Part shown: positions 52,477 through 61,923 of the stretch, piece after piece
Layout of the letters: each line of letters opens with the position of its first letter
Position numbering within the stretch: position 1 is the stretch's first letter
DNA from: Stammera capleta_W
Lineage (GTDB): Bacteria > Pseudomonadota > Gammaproteobacteria > Enterobacterales > Enterobacteriaceae
Length of the DNA stretch: 64,000 bases
NCBI GenBank assembly: GCA_036689315.1
Contig: CP144790.1
Location: forward strand, 227,641 to 291,640
Reading direction: 5' to 3'
Made by a program: the position numbers and the translations under genes
The notes under the pieces: generated by a model
What the model saw: the letters and a program-made list of their open reading frames with translations, nothing else
The model's database searches: none
Told to the model about the DNA's origin: nothing

Positions 52477-55099
52477 AATATATAATTTAATAAAATTAGA
52501 AAGGAAAATATATAATATTTGGGAAAAAAATTTTTTATTTTATCCAAATTTAAATAAAAAAAAAGAAAAAAGTTATTCTATAATAATGCCTCCTCCAAAT
52601 ATAACAGGTAATTTACATATAGGACATGCTTTTCAACAAACTATTATGGATATAATAGCTAGATATAAAAGAATGATTGGTAAAAATGTATTATGGGTTA
52701 TGGGAACTGATCATGCTGGAATTGCAACACAAATTATTGTTGAAAATTATATAAGAAATGAAAAATGTAAAAATTATTATTCTGATTTTTATTTGATAAA
52801 ACAAATTTATAATTGAAAAAAAAAATATGAAAGTAATATAAATGAACAAACTAGAATTTTAGGTAGTTCTGTAAATTGGTTAAAAACTAATTTTTCTTTA
52901 GATAAAAATTTTTCTTATGCAGTTAATACTGCTTTTATATCATTATATAATGATAATTATATATATAAAGATAATAAAATAGTTTATTTAGATAAAAAAA
53001 TAAAAACATTTTTATCTGATATAGAAGTTGATATTAAAAAAAAAAATGGTAAAAGATGGTATATAAAATATCCTATTTTAGATAGTAAAAATAATGAATT
53101 TATAATAGTTTGTACAACAAGACCAGAAACAATATTAGGTGATGTTGCTTTAGCTGTTAATCCAAATGATAAAAGATATATAAATTTTATAAATAAAAAA
53201 GTATTAAATCCTTTAAATAATAATGTAATTAGTATTATATGTGATAATTTTGTTAATCCTAATAAAGGTTCTGGATGTGTAAGAATAACTCCAGCTAATG
53301 ATTTTAATGATTTTAAAATAGCTAAAAATAATAAATTAAATATAATTAATTTTTTAAATTTAGATGGTACTATAAAAGAAAAGTCTGAATTATATAATTT
53401 TAATGGAGAAAATATTAGTAAAAATAAAAATTTATTAAATCCGTTATATTTAATAAAAAAGGATATAAGAAAAGCAAAATATTTAATAATAGAATTATTA
53501 TATAAAAATAATTATATATATAAAACTGAAAATTGTTTAGTTAATATTCCTTTTAGTAATAGAACAAATTCAATTGTTGAACCATTATTAACTAATCAAT
53601 GGTTTTTAAGATCAAAAAATTTATTTAATAAAGTTATATATTGTATTAAAAAAAAAAAAATTAAAATTTATCCTAAAAAATATATAAATTTATTTTTTAA
53701 TTGGATGGAAAATGTAGAAGATTGGTGTATATCAAGACAAATAATATGGGGTCATAGATTTCCTGTTTGGTATTATGAAAAAAAAGATATATTTGTTGGA
53801 TATAATAAAAAATATATATCAGAAAAATATAAATTAAATATTTTAAAGTTGAAAAGAGATAAAAATGTATTAGATACTTGGTTTTCTTCTTCTTTATGGC
53901 CTTTTGTTTCATTAGGATGGCCTAAAAAATCTATAGATTTTAATATTTTTTATCCTATAGATTTAGTAGTTAGTGGTTTTGATATAATATTTTATTGGAT
54001 ATCTCGTATGATAATGATGTCTTTATATTTAACATCAAAAATTCCTTTTAAAAAGATATTTATTACAGGTTTAATTAGAGATAAAAATAATAAAAAGATG
54101 TCAAAATCTATTGGAAATGTTATTGATCCAATAGATGTTATTAAAGGAATATCTTTAAATGATTTAATAAAAAAAAGAACAAATAATTTGATTAAAAGTA
54201 ATATAAAAGATTTAGTTATAAAAAAAACAAAAATAGAATATCCTAATGGTATAAAATCATATGGAACAGATTCATTACGTTTTGCTTTATCATCTATTTG
54301 TACACAGAATAATAATATAAATTTTTCAGAAATAAAATTAAAAGAAAGTTTTTATTTATGTAATAAATTATGGAATGTTTTTAGATATTTATTTTTTACA
54401 ATAAAAGAAAATATAAAAATTTTTTCTTATAAAAATAAAGTTATTTATTCTTTAGTTGATTTTTGGATTTTAAATGAATTTAATAATTTATTAATTAATT
54501 TTCATAAATATATAGGATTTTTTAGATTTGATTTATTATCTAAAAATATTTTTAATTTTATAAAAAGTGAATTTTGTGATTGGTATATTGAATTTAAAAA
54601 ATTAGAAATAAAAAATAGAGGAAAAAATAATTCATTTATTTTTTTTAATTTAATAAAAGATATTTTAAAATTAGTTCATCCCATATTACCTTTTATTACA
54701 GAATATTTTTGGAATAAAATAAAAAAATTAAATATATCTTTTTTAAAAAAATTTGTAATTTTAGAAAAATTTCCTAAAAGATATAATATAAAAAATGAAT
54801 GTGATTTTTTTATTATTAAATTAATAAAAAAAATAGTTTCTTATATAAGAAAAATTTTAATTAAAATATGTAATAAAAATTATATAATAAGTTTATTAAT
54901 TTATAATATTTCTTTTTATTATAAAAAAGAATTATTAAAAAATATTTATTTATTTTATTTAATAAAAAAAATAAATAAAATATATATTTATACAAATAAT
55001 TTTAATAATTTTGAATTTTTTTCAAAACCCCAAAAATTATATAATAATATAAAGTTATGTTATAAGATTAATTATAATAAAAATAAAAAAAGCGAGTAG
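52463..55099 (+). CDS. valS: valyl-tRNA synthetase with one in-frame TGA (Trp) codon
   Basis: Class I synthetase with an editing domain. HIGH is GNLHIGHAF near residue 50 and KMSKS is in NKKMSKSIGN. CTTRPETILGD marks the editing domain. With the standard code the gene breaks at a TGA at 52814-52816 (codon 118), and no ATG follows in frame for 890 bases; read as Trp (IYNWKKKYES) it aligns with IWEWKAESGG. About eighteen other Trp codons are TGG. Length 878 aa, against 951: the C-terminal coiled coil is missing. The TAG stop lies within the tRNA-Gly gene on the other strand (9-base overlap). Confidence 0.95.
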
Positions 55100-55162
55100 C
55101 GGGATTTGAACCCGCATCTTTAGCTTGGAAGGCTAAAATAATAACCATTATAAAATACTCGC
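55091..55162 (-). tRNA. tRNA-Gly (UCC)
   Basis: Anticodon stem TTAGC/GCTAA with loop CTTCCAA, anticodon TCC. Acceptor GCGAGTA pairs with TACTCGC; discriminator T; CCA not encoded. Matches E. coli glyT. Its 3' end overlaps the last 9 bases of valS, and part of the acceptor stem supplies the valS TAG stop. Last of the Ala-Thr-Tyr-Gly leftward cluster. Confidence 0.95.
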
Positions 55163-55197
55163 AAAATTTTTTATATTTATTATATTATGATTATGTA

Positions 55198-55283
55198 TGG
55201 TGGTGGGAGAAGGATTCGAACCTTCGAAGTCATATGACAACAGATTTACAGTCTGCTCCTTTTAACCACTCAGGAATCCCACC
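55198..55283 (-). tRNA. tRNA-Tyr (GUA), with encoded CCA
   Basis: Class II tRNA with a long variable arm; stem GCAGA/TCTGT (G27-U43 wobble) and loop CTGTAAA, anticodon GTA. Acceptor GGTGGGA pairs with TCCCACC, then A73 and a genomically encoded CCA (55198-55200), the only one in the window. Corresponds to E. coli tyrU in the thrU-tyrU-glyT order. Confidence 0.96.
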
Positions 55284-55290
55284 TAAATTT

Positions 55291-55363
<73 letters not shown>

Positions 55364-55383
55364 TTTAATTAATAATTTATTTA

Positions 55384-55456
55384 TGGAGTTAAGCGGATTC
55401 GAACCGCTTGCCTTCTGATTGCAAAACAGATGCTCTACCTATTGAGCTATAACCCC
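55384..55456 (-). tRNA. tRNA-Ala (UGC)
   Basis: Loop TTTGCAA gives anticodon TGC; the stem is TCTGT/TCAGA with an unpaired U31-U39 next to the loop. Acceptor GGGGTTA with TAACTCC keeps the G3-U70 wobble that identifies alanine tRNAs. Discriminator A; CCA not encoded. First of the Ala-Thr-Tyr-Gly cluster. In E. coli this tRNA is usually in the rRNA spacer. Confidence 0.95.
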
Positions 55457-55524
55457 TTACTTATATATAATATAATCATTAGTTAAATTATTTTAACTCT
55501 TTTTAAAATAAAAATATATATAAA

Positions 55525-55917
55525 TTATATATTTTTTATTAAGAATAAATATTTATTTAATTTATTTATTTTTTCTTGAATTTTAAAATTAAATTTATTT
55601 TTTAAAATTTTTTCTAATTTTTTTTTTTTTTTTTTAATATTTTTTTTTTCTAACATATAATTTTTAATTATATTATTAGAGAAAATTATAATAATATTAT
55701 TGTTAAAAGTAAAAATACCTTTATTTATAAAAAAATAATTATTATTATATTTAATAATATTTATTAAACTGTTTTTTATTAAAAAAATAATAGGAGAGTG
55801 ATTAGGATATATTTCTATTTCTCCTTTTAAACTAGATATTTTTATTTTATAAGCAAATTCATCTAATAATTTATTATTTTTATTTAAAATAATAATTTGT
55901 ATTTTTTTTTTATTCAT
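55525..55917 (-). CDS. atpC: ATP synthase epsilon subunit
   Basis: Part of the central stalk of F1. IYPNHSPIIFLIKNSLINI corresponds to YPGHAPLLTAIKPGMIRI of E. coli, and FTFNNNIIIIFSNN to the end of the beta-sandwich domain. Length 130 aa against 139. The C-terminal helices are lysine rich and diverged. Last gene of the atpBEFHAGDC operon; follows atpD by 6 bases. Confidence 0.87.
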   Translation of the reverse strand: MNKKKIQIIILNKNNKLLDEFAYKIKISSLKGEIEIYPNHSPIIFLIKNSLINIIKYNNNYFFINKGIFTFNNNIIIIFSNNIIKNYMLEKKNIKKKKKKLEKILKNKFNFKIQEKINKLNKYLFLIKNI

Positions 55918-55923
55918 AATTAA

Positions 55924-57303
55924 TTATTTTTTTTTTATTTCGTTTATATCTCCAATCATATAAAATAAATTTTCGTGTATATTATCATATTTTCCTTCTA
56001 TAATATCTTTAAATCCTTTTATATTTTTTTTTATTGGTACATATTTTCCTGGTAAATTAGTAAAAACTTCACTAACAAAAAAAGGTTGTGATAAAAATTT
56101 TTGTATTTTTCTTGCTCTTGAAACTAATAATTTATCATCATCAGATAGTTCATCTATTCCTAAAATAGATATTATATCTTTTAATTCTTTATATTTTTGT
56201 AATATTGATTTAACTGATTCAGCAACATAATAATGTTCTTTACCTACTATATTAGGATCTAATTGATTACTACTAGATGTTAATGGATCTACAGCAGGAT
56301 ATATTCCTAAAGATGCTATACTTCTATCTAATACAATTATAGCATCAAGATGGGAAAATGTTGTTATTGCTGAAGGATCAGTAAAATCATCAGCAGGTAC
56401 ATATACAGCTTGTACTGATGTAATTGATCCATTTTTAGTTGAAGAAATACGTTCTTGTAATATTCCCATTTCTTCTGATAATGTTGGTTGATATCCAACT
56501 GATGATGGTATTCTTCCTAATATAGCTGAAACTTCTGTTCCAGCTAAAATATATCTATAAATGTTATCTATAAAAAATAATACATCGTAACCATCATCTC
56601 TAAATTTTTCAGCTATAGTTATTCCTGTTAAAGCTACTCTAAATCTATTACCAGGTGGTTCATTCATTTGACCATATACTAGTGATACTTTATTTATTAC
56701 TTTAGATGAGCACATTTCATTATAAAAATCAAATCCTTCTCTTATTCTTTCTCCTACTCCTGTAAAAACAGAATATCCGGAATGTTTTATTGATATATTT
56801 CTAATTAATTCCATCATATTTACTGTTTTTCCAACACCAGCACCACCAAATAAACCAATTTTACCTCCTTTTAAAAAAGGACAAATTAAATCAATAACTT
56901 TAATACCTGTTTCTAATATTTCTTGTTTAGGTGATAAATCTGTATATTTAGGAGGTTTTCTATGTATACATCTATATTCTTTTGATATAATTTTTTCTTT
57001 TCCATCTAATGGTTTTCCTAATACATTAATAATTCTACCTAATAAATTTTTACCTACAGGTATACATATTTTTTTACACAAATCTATAACTTCCATTCCT
57101 CTATATAAACCAGAAGTAGAACCCATAGCTATAGTACGTACTATACAATCACCTAATTGTTGTTGTACTTCTAATATAAGGTTAATATTATTTTTTTTTT
57201 TTATTTTTAAAGCATTAAATAATTTAGGAATATAATTTTCTTTAAATTCAACATCAATAACAGCACCTAATATTCTAATTATTTTACCTTTATTTTTTTG
57301 CAT
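55924..57303 (-). CDS. atpD: ATP synthase beta subunit
   Basis: Catalytic F1 subunit. Walker A is GGAGVGKTVNMMELI near residue 150. The catalytic glutamate is in VGERIREGFDFYNEM, Walker B in DVLFFIDNIYRY, and the signature is PAVDPLTSSS. Length 459 aa, against 460 in E. coli. Strongly conserved; there are no TGA codons. It lies between atpG and atpC. Confidence 0.98.
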   Translation of the reverse strand: MQKNKGKIIRILGAVIDVEFKENYIPKLFNALKIKKKNNINLILEVQQQLGDCIVRTIAMGSTSGLYRGMEVIDLCKKICIPVGKNLLGRIINVLGKPLDGKEKIISKEYRCIHRKPPKYTDLSPKQEILETGIKVIDLICPFLKGGKIGLFGGAGVGKTVNMMELIRNISIKHSGYSVFTGVGERIREGFDFYNEMCSSKVINKVSLVYGQMNEPPGNRFRVALTGITIAEKFRDDGYDVLFFIDNIYRYILAGTEVSAILGRIPSSVGYQPTLSEEMGILQERISSTKNGSITSVQAVYVPADDFTDPSAITTFSHLDAIIVLDRSIASLGIYPAVDPLTSSSNQLDPNIVGKEHYYVAESVKSILQKYKELKDIISILGIDELSDDDKLLVSRARKIQKFLSQPFFVSEVFTNLPGKYVPIKKNIKGFKDIIEGKYDNIHENLFYMIGDINEIKKK

Positions 57304-57307
57304 TTTT

Positions 57308-58166
57308 TTAGATTGTATTTATAGTAGAAACTAATTCTGTTATTTCTTTTGTTATTTCAAATTGACGTCTTTTATTATATAATAAATATAGATTTTTAAA
57401 TAAATTTTCAGAATTTTTTGAAGCGTTTTTCATTATTTTAATTCTAGAAGAATGTTCTGATACCATTGTATTTAAAATACAATTATATATTTTTGAATTT
57501 ATATAATTCATTAATAATTTATTAATTAAATATGTTTCTGATTCTTCATATAAATAGTTTATTTTATTATTTTTTTTTGTTTCTATTGGTAATAATTTTT
57601 TTATTTTTGGATAAATTTTATTTTTTATTGAAAAATAGTTACCAACAATATATATTTTATGTTTTTTTTTATAAAAATATATTAATTTTTCTATTATATA
57701 TTTATTTATATTAAATAAAATTTTATTTAGAAATTTTTTTTTTTTTATTATATAATAATTTAAATTTATATTATTAAAATAATTTAAATTTAATATATTT
57801 TTTTTTCCTAATAAAAAAAAAAATAATTTTATTATTTAAATAATTCTTATTTTTTATGTGTATATAAATTTTTTTCATTAAATTATAATTTAGATTACCA
57901 CATAAACCATTATCTGAACATATTATTAAATATAATATTTTTTTTAATTTTTTATTTTTTATAAAATTTTTTAATAAATAATTATTAAATATATTTATTT
58001 TTTTTACTATTAAATCTTTTATTAAAGAATAATAAATATTATTATTTAATAATTTATTATATAAATTTTTAAATTTAGATATAGAAATCATTTCCATTGA
58101 TTTAGTAATTTTATAAATATATTTAATACTATTTATTTTATTTTTAATATTTTTTTTATTTATCAA
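57308..58166 (-). CDS. atpG: ATP synthase gamma subunit, frameshifted at an 11-A run, TTG start
   Basis: Rotor subunit of F1. The first part (130 codons) begins at TTG 58164-58166. It aligns with E. coli from residue 1 (NKKNIKNKINSI, KITKSMEMIS), and AGAGG lies 8 bases upstream. The frame then shifts: the second part carries KIYIVGNYFS, KLLPIETKK, INYLYEESETYL and the C-terminal MVSEHSSRIKIMKNASKN and TKEITELVSTI. The frames join if one base is removed from the A11 run at 57813-57823, giving IIFFLLGKKN. The joined protein is 285 aa, against 287. Either polymerase slippage restores the frame, the run was misread, or the gene is newly broken; the rest of the operon is intact. Confidence 0.9.
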
Positions 58167-59719
58167 ATTAAATACCTCTTTTTATTTTTTTTAAATTTAT
58201 AAATAATTTTATTTAATTTATCTATAATATTTTTATTTATATATTTTAAATTTAATATTTTATTTTCTAAATCAGGATATTTTTTTTTTACATAATTATA
58301 TATTTTTTTTTCAAAATTATATAAATTATTTGTATCTATATCATTTAAATAATTATATTTTAAACAAAATAATATTAAAATTTGTTTAAATAAACATAAA
58401 GGTTTGTATTGTTTTTGTTTTAATATTTCAACTAATTTTTTTCCGAAATTTAATTGTGAAGTAGTTTTTTTATCTAGTTCAGAAGAAAATTGTGAAAAAT
58501 TAAGTAAATCATAATATTGTGATAAATATGTTCTTAAAGAACTAGATAGAAATTTCATAAAAAAAATTTGTGCAGATGATCCAACTCTAGATACAGATAT
58601 TCCTGGATTTATTGCTGGTTTAATTCCAGAGTTAAATAGATTTGATTCTAGGAATATTTGTCCATCTGTTATAGATATAATATTAGTTGGAATGAAAGAT
58701 GATATATCTCCTTCATAAGTTTCTACTATAGGTAATGCTGTTAATGATCCAGATTCATTGTTTTTTTTATAATTATTATTATATTTTTTTATAAAATTAT
58801 AATTAACATAAGCAGCTCTTTCTAATAATCTTGAATGTAAATAAAATATATCTCCTGGATAGGCTTCTCTTCCAGGTGGTCTTCTTAATAAAAGTGAAAT
58901 TTGTCTATAAGATATGGCATGTTTAGAAAGATCGTCATATATAATAATTGCGTCATCACCATTATTTCTGAAATATTCAGCTATTGAACAACCAGAATAT
59001 GGAGCTATATATTGCATAATTGCATCTTCTGAAGATGAAGCAATCATAATAACAGTATAATCAAGTGCATTATAATGTTTTAATTTTTTTACAATATTAA
59101 AAACATTAAATAATTTTTGTCCAATAGAAACATAAATACATTTTTTGTTTAAATTTTTTTGATTAATTATTATATCTATAGCAATACTTGTTTTACCTGT
59201 TTTTCTATCACCTATTATTAATTCTCTTTGACCTAATCCAATTGGTATCATACTATCTATTGCTTTATATCCAGTAATTAATGGTTTATTTATAGATCTT
59301 CTATCTATTATTAATGGAGAATTATATTCTATTGGATAATATTCATTACAATCAATATTTCCTTTTCCATCTATTGGTTCACCTAGACAATTAATTACTC
59401 TTCCTAATAAGTTATTACCAACAGGTACTTTTATTTTTTTATTTAAACTCCTTACTTTCATTCCAATTTTTAGATCAATACAATTATTTAATGATATTAC
59501 TCTTACAATATTTATATCAAGATCAAGTATTAAACCAAAACCTATATTATTTGGAAATTCAACTAATTCATTAATACAAACATTAGATAATCCAATAATA
59601 CTAATAATATTATCAATAATAGAAATTATTGAACCTTCATAATATATATCTATATTTTCATTTATATTAAGAATTCTTTTTTTTATTAATTCACTAATTC
59701 CATTAAATTTAGATAACAT
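58160..59719 (-). CDS. atpA: ATP synthase alpha subunit
   Basis: Non-catalytic F1 subunit. Walker A is GDRKTGKTSIA near residue 170. AIIIYDDLSKHAISYRQ, RRPPGREAYPGD and the signature PGISVSRVGSSAQ follow. The frame meets TGA at 58163-58165 after 518 codons and then TAA at 58160-58162; with TGA as Trp the protein is 519 aa, ending in RYLIW (E. coli 513). The atpG TTG start lies within this end, so the two genes overlap by 7 bases. Confidence 0.96.
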
Positions 59720-59722
59720 TTT

Positions 59723-60262
59723 TTACTCTTTTCTTTTATTAAAAATTAATTTAAGTTTTTTAATATTATTTTTAATAGTAGCATTAAAAATAATATCATT
59801 AATTTTTATTTTAAATCCAGCTAATAAATATTTATCTTTTTTAAAAAATATTTTTAAATTAAAAGAATTATATTTTTTATTTAAAATTTTTTTTATTAAT
59901 ATAATATTTAAATTATTTAATTTATGTTTACTATATATATATATATATAATATTTTTTTTTTATTATTATATATTTTTAAAAAATTTAAATAAATTTTTT
60001 CTATATAAAAAAAAATATTATTTTTAATAATTATATTAATGAAATTTTTCATATAAATATTTTTTATATAATTTTTACATGAAATTAATATAATTTTTGT
60101 AAAAAAATTTTTTTTATATAAATAATAAAATAAAAAAAATTTTTTTTTAGATATATGTATTAATAAAAGTAAAAGATTTTTCCATTCATTTATTTTTTGT
60201 TTTTTTTGTGAATTTATTATATTAAATAGAGTTAATGAATATGAATGTAAAATATTTAACAT
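59723..60262 (-). CDS. atpH: ATP synthase delta subunit
   Basis: Joins F1 to the peripheral stalk. Overall similarity is weak: the start SYSLTLFNIINSQKKQKINEW fits the family N-terminus (YARAAFDFAVEHQ) and LLAGFKIKINDIIFNATIKN fits the conserved end (GVIIRAGDMVIDGSVRG). Length 179 aa against 177. The middle is mostly Ile/Lys/Asn/Tyr. The call rests strongly on its place between atpF and atpA. Confidence 0.85.
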   Translation of the reverse strand: MLNILHSYSLTLFNIINSQKKQKINEWKNLLLLLIHISKKKFFLFYYLYKKNFFTKIILISCKNYIKNIYMKNFINIIIKNNIFFYIEKIYLNFLKIYNNKKKILYIYIYSKHKLNNLNIILIKKILNKKYNSFNLKIFFKKDKYLLAGFKIKINDIIFNATIKNNIKKLKLIFNKRKE

Positions 60263-60268
60263 AAATTT

Positions 60269-60739
60269 TTAAAGTTTATTTATTAATTTTTTTATTATTT
60301 TGTTATCTAATTTTTCATTTAAAACATTTTGTGTTATATTTTTCATTAATAAGTATATAATATCAGATATTTCTGAATAAAATTTATCATACATTATTTT
60401 TTTTTCTATTTTATTTTTATTTTTAGCTTCTAATATTATTTTTTTATATTTTATTTTTGCTTTATTTTTAAAAATTTTAATTATATTTTTTCCTTCTTTT
60501 TTTGCATTAAGTATTATTTCTAATGATTTTATTTTAATTATTTTTTTTTTTTTTTTAATATTTTTTTCTAATTTATATAATTTTTTTTCTGTTGTTTTTA
60601 TTTTTGAAAAAATATCTTCTATTTTTTTTTTTCTTTTTTCAATAATATTATCAATATAAGGCCATATGTATTTTATACAAAATAATATATAAAATAAAAA
60701 TGATATTATTTGACATAAAAAAGTAATATTTATTTCCAT
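60269..60739 (-). CDS. atpF: ATP synthase b subunit
   Basis: Peripheral stalk protein with one N-terminal membrane segment (about residues 5-25, ITFLCQIISFLFYILFCIKY) followed by WPYIDNIIEKRKKKIEDI, matching the WPPLMAAIEKRQKEIAD region of E. coli. A long charged coiled coil (residues 40-130) follows. Length 156 aa, equal to E. coli. It lies between atpE and atpH. Confidence 0.93.
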   Translation of the reverse strand: MEINITFLCQIISFLFYILFCIKYIWPYIDNIIEKRKKKIEDIFSKIKTTEKKLYKLEKNIKKKKKIIKIKSLEIILNAKKEGKNIIKIFKNKAKIKYKKIILEAKNKNKIEKKIMYDKFYSEISDIIYLLMKNITQNVLNEKLDNKIIKKLINKL

Positions 60740-60746
60740 GATTTAT

Positions 60747-60983
60747 TTATTTAGCTACAAAAAATATAATATATAATCCTAAACCAATAACAATCATTGG
60801 TATTGCATCTATTAAACCCATAGATATAAAAAATTGATTTCTTAATAATGATAATAGACTAGGTTGTCTTGATGTACTTTCTAAAAATTTGCTTCCTAAT
60901 ATACCAATTCCTATAGAAACACCTATTGATGCTAAACCCATCATTATAGCTGCTGATATATATAAAATACTATTATTACACAT
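60747..60983 (-). CDS. atpE: ATP synthase c subunit
   Basis: Membrane rotor ring subunit. Two hydrophobic helices are joined by the polar loop SRQPSLLSLLRNQ; the proton-carrying acid is Asp59 in MGLIDAIPMIVIG. Glycine-rich packing motif GVSIGIGILGSKF in helix 1. Length 78 aa against 79. An Asp and the enterobacterial loop sequence indicate a proton-driven enzyme. Confidence 0.97.
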   Translation of the reverse strand: MCNNSILYISAAIMMGLASIGVSIGIGILGSKFLESTSRQPSLLSLLRNQFFISMGLIDAIPMIVIGLGLYIIFFVAK

Positions 60984-61019
60984 ATATTTATTTATATAAC
61001 CTTTTGATTTTAATTTTTA

Positions 61020-61832
61020 TTATGATATATATATTATAGTTAATATCATAAATATAAAGGATTGTAAAAAAGATACACCTATATGTAAAATAATCCAAGG
61101 AAAATTAATTAACCATTGTAACCACCAAGGTATTATAAAAGATATTAATATAAAAATAATTTCTCCTGAATACATATTACCAAATAATCTTAATGATAAT
61201 GATAAAATTTTAGATAAAAAACTTATTAATTCTATTAAAATATTAAATGGAATAAATAATATAGAATTAAAAGGGTAAAATATAAAATGATTTAAACATT
61301 TTATAAAACCATTATTATATATTTTATATAATATTATTAAAATTAATACACATAAAGATATAGATAATGTTATATTTATATCTGAAGATGGAACATAAAA
61401 AAAATTATCTATATTAAATATATTTTTAATTAAAAAAGGTATTAGATCTAGTGGTAATAAACTCATTAAATTCATTAATAATATTAAAGTAAAAACTGAA
61501 AAAGACAAACAAAAAACAAATTTATTTTTTTTACCTAAAATATTTTTTACATATTTATTAACAAATATTATTAATATTTCTGAAAATATTTGTATTTTAT
61601 TTGGTATTTTATTATATTTTACTGATTTTAATATTTTATTTAATATAAATAGAAAAAAAAAACCTATTAAAAATGAACATAAAAAAGAATCTATATTTAA
61701 TATCCAAAATGAATATTGATTATTTAAGTTTTTTATTATTTTAAAATTTAAAAAATTTAATTTTAAATGGGTTAAATGATGATTAATATAATTATTAGGT
61801 AAATTAAAATTTATAAAAAATTTTTTAATCAT
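61020..61832 (-). CDS. atpB: ATP synthase a subunit
   Basis: Membrane stator that forms the proton half-channels. The essential arginine is in SLSLRLFGNMYSGE, and LQSFIFMILTIIYIS closes the last helix. Five to six membrane segments are visible. Length 270 aa, against 271 in E. coli. First atp gene; atpI and rsmG, which lie upstream in E. coli, are absent, so mnmG is its direct neighbour at 91 bases. Confidence 0.95.
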   Translation of the reverse strand: MIKKFFINFNLPNNYINHHLTHLKLNFLNFKIIKNLNNQYSFWILNIDSFLCSFLIGFFFLFILNKILKSVKYNKIPNKIQIFSEILIIFVNKYVKNILGKKNKFVFCLSFSVFTLILLMNLMSLLPLDLIPFLIKNIFNIDNFFYVPSSDINITLSISLCVLILIILYKIYNNGFIKCLNHFIFYPFNSILFIPFNILIELISFLSKILSLSLRLFGNMYSGEIIFILISFIIPWWLQWLINFPWIILHIGVSFLQSFIFMILTIIYIS

Positions 61833-61923
61833 AAATATATTTTATATATAATATTTTTTATATAATTATAAAAAATAATTAATAATTATTAATATTATAC
61901 TTTATTTTATAAATAATAAAAAA

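Noticed and set aside
57308..57511. atpG as two separate genes or a dead gene.
   Set aside because: The frame after the A11 run is open and similar to gamma well before the ATG of the second frame, so there is one gene with one frameshift; the neighbours are intact.
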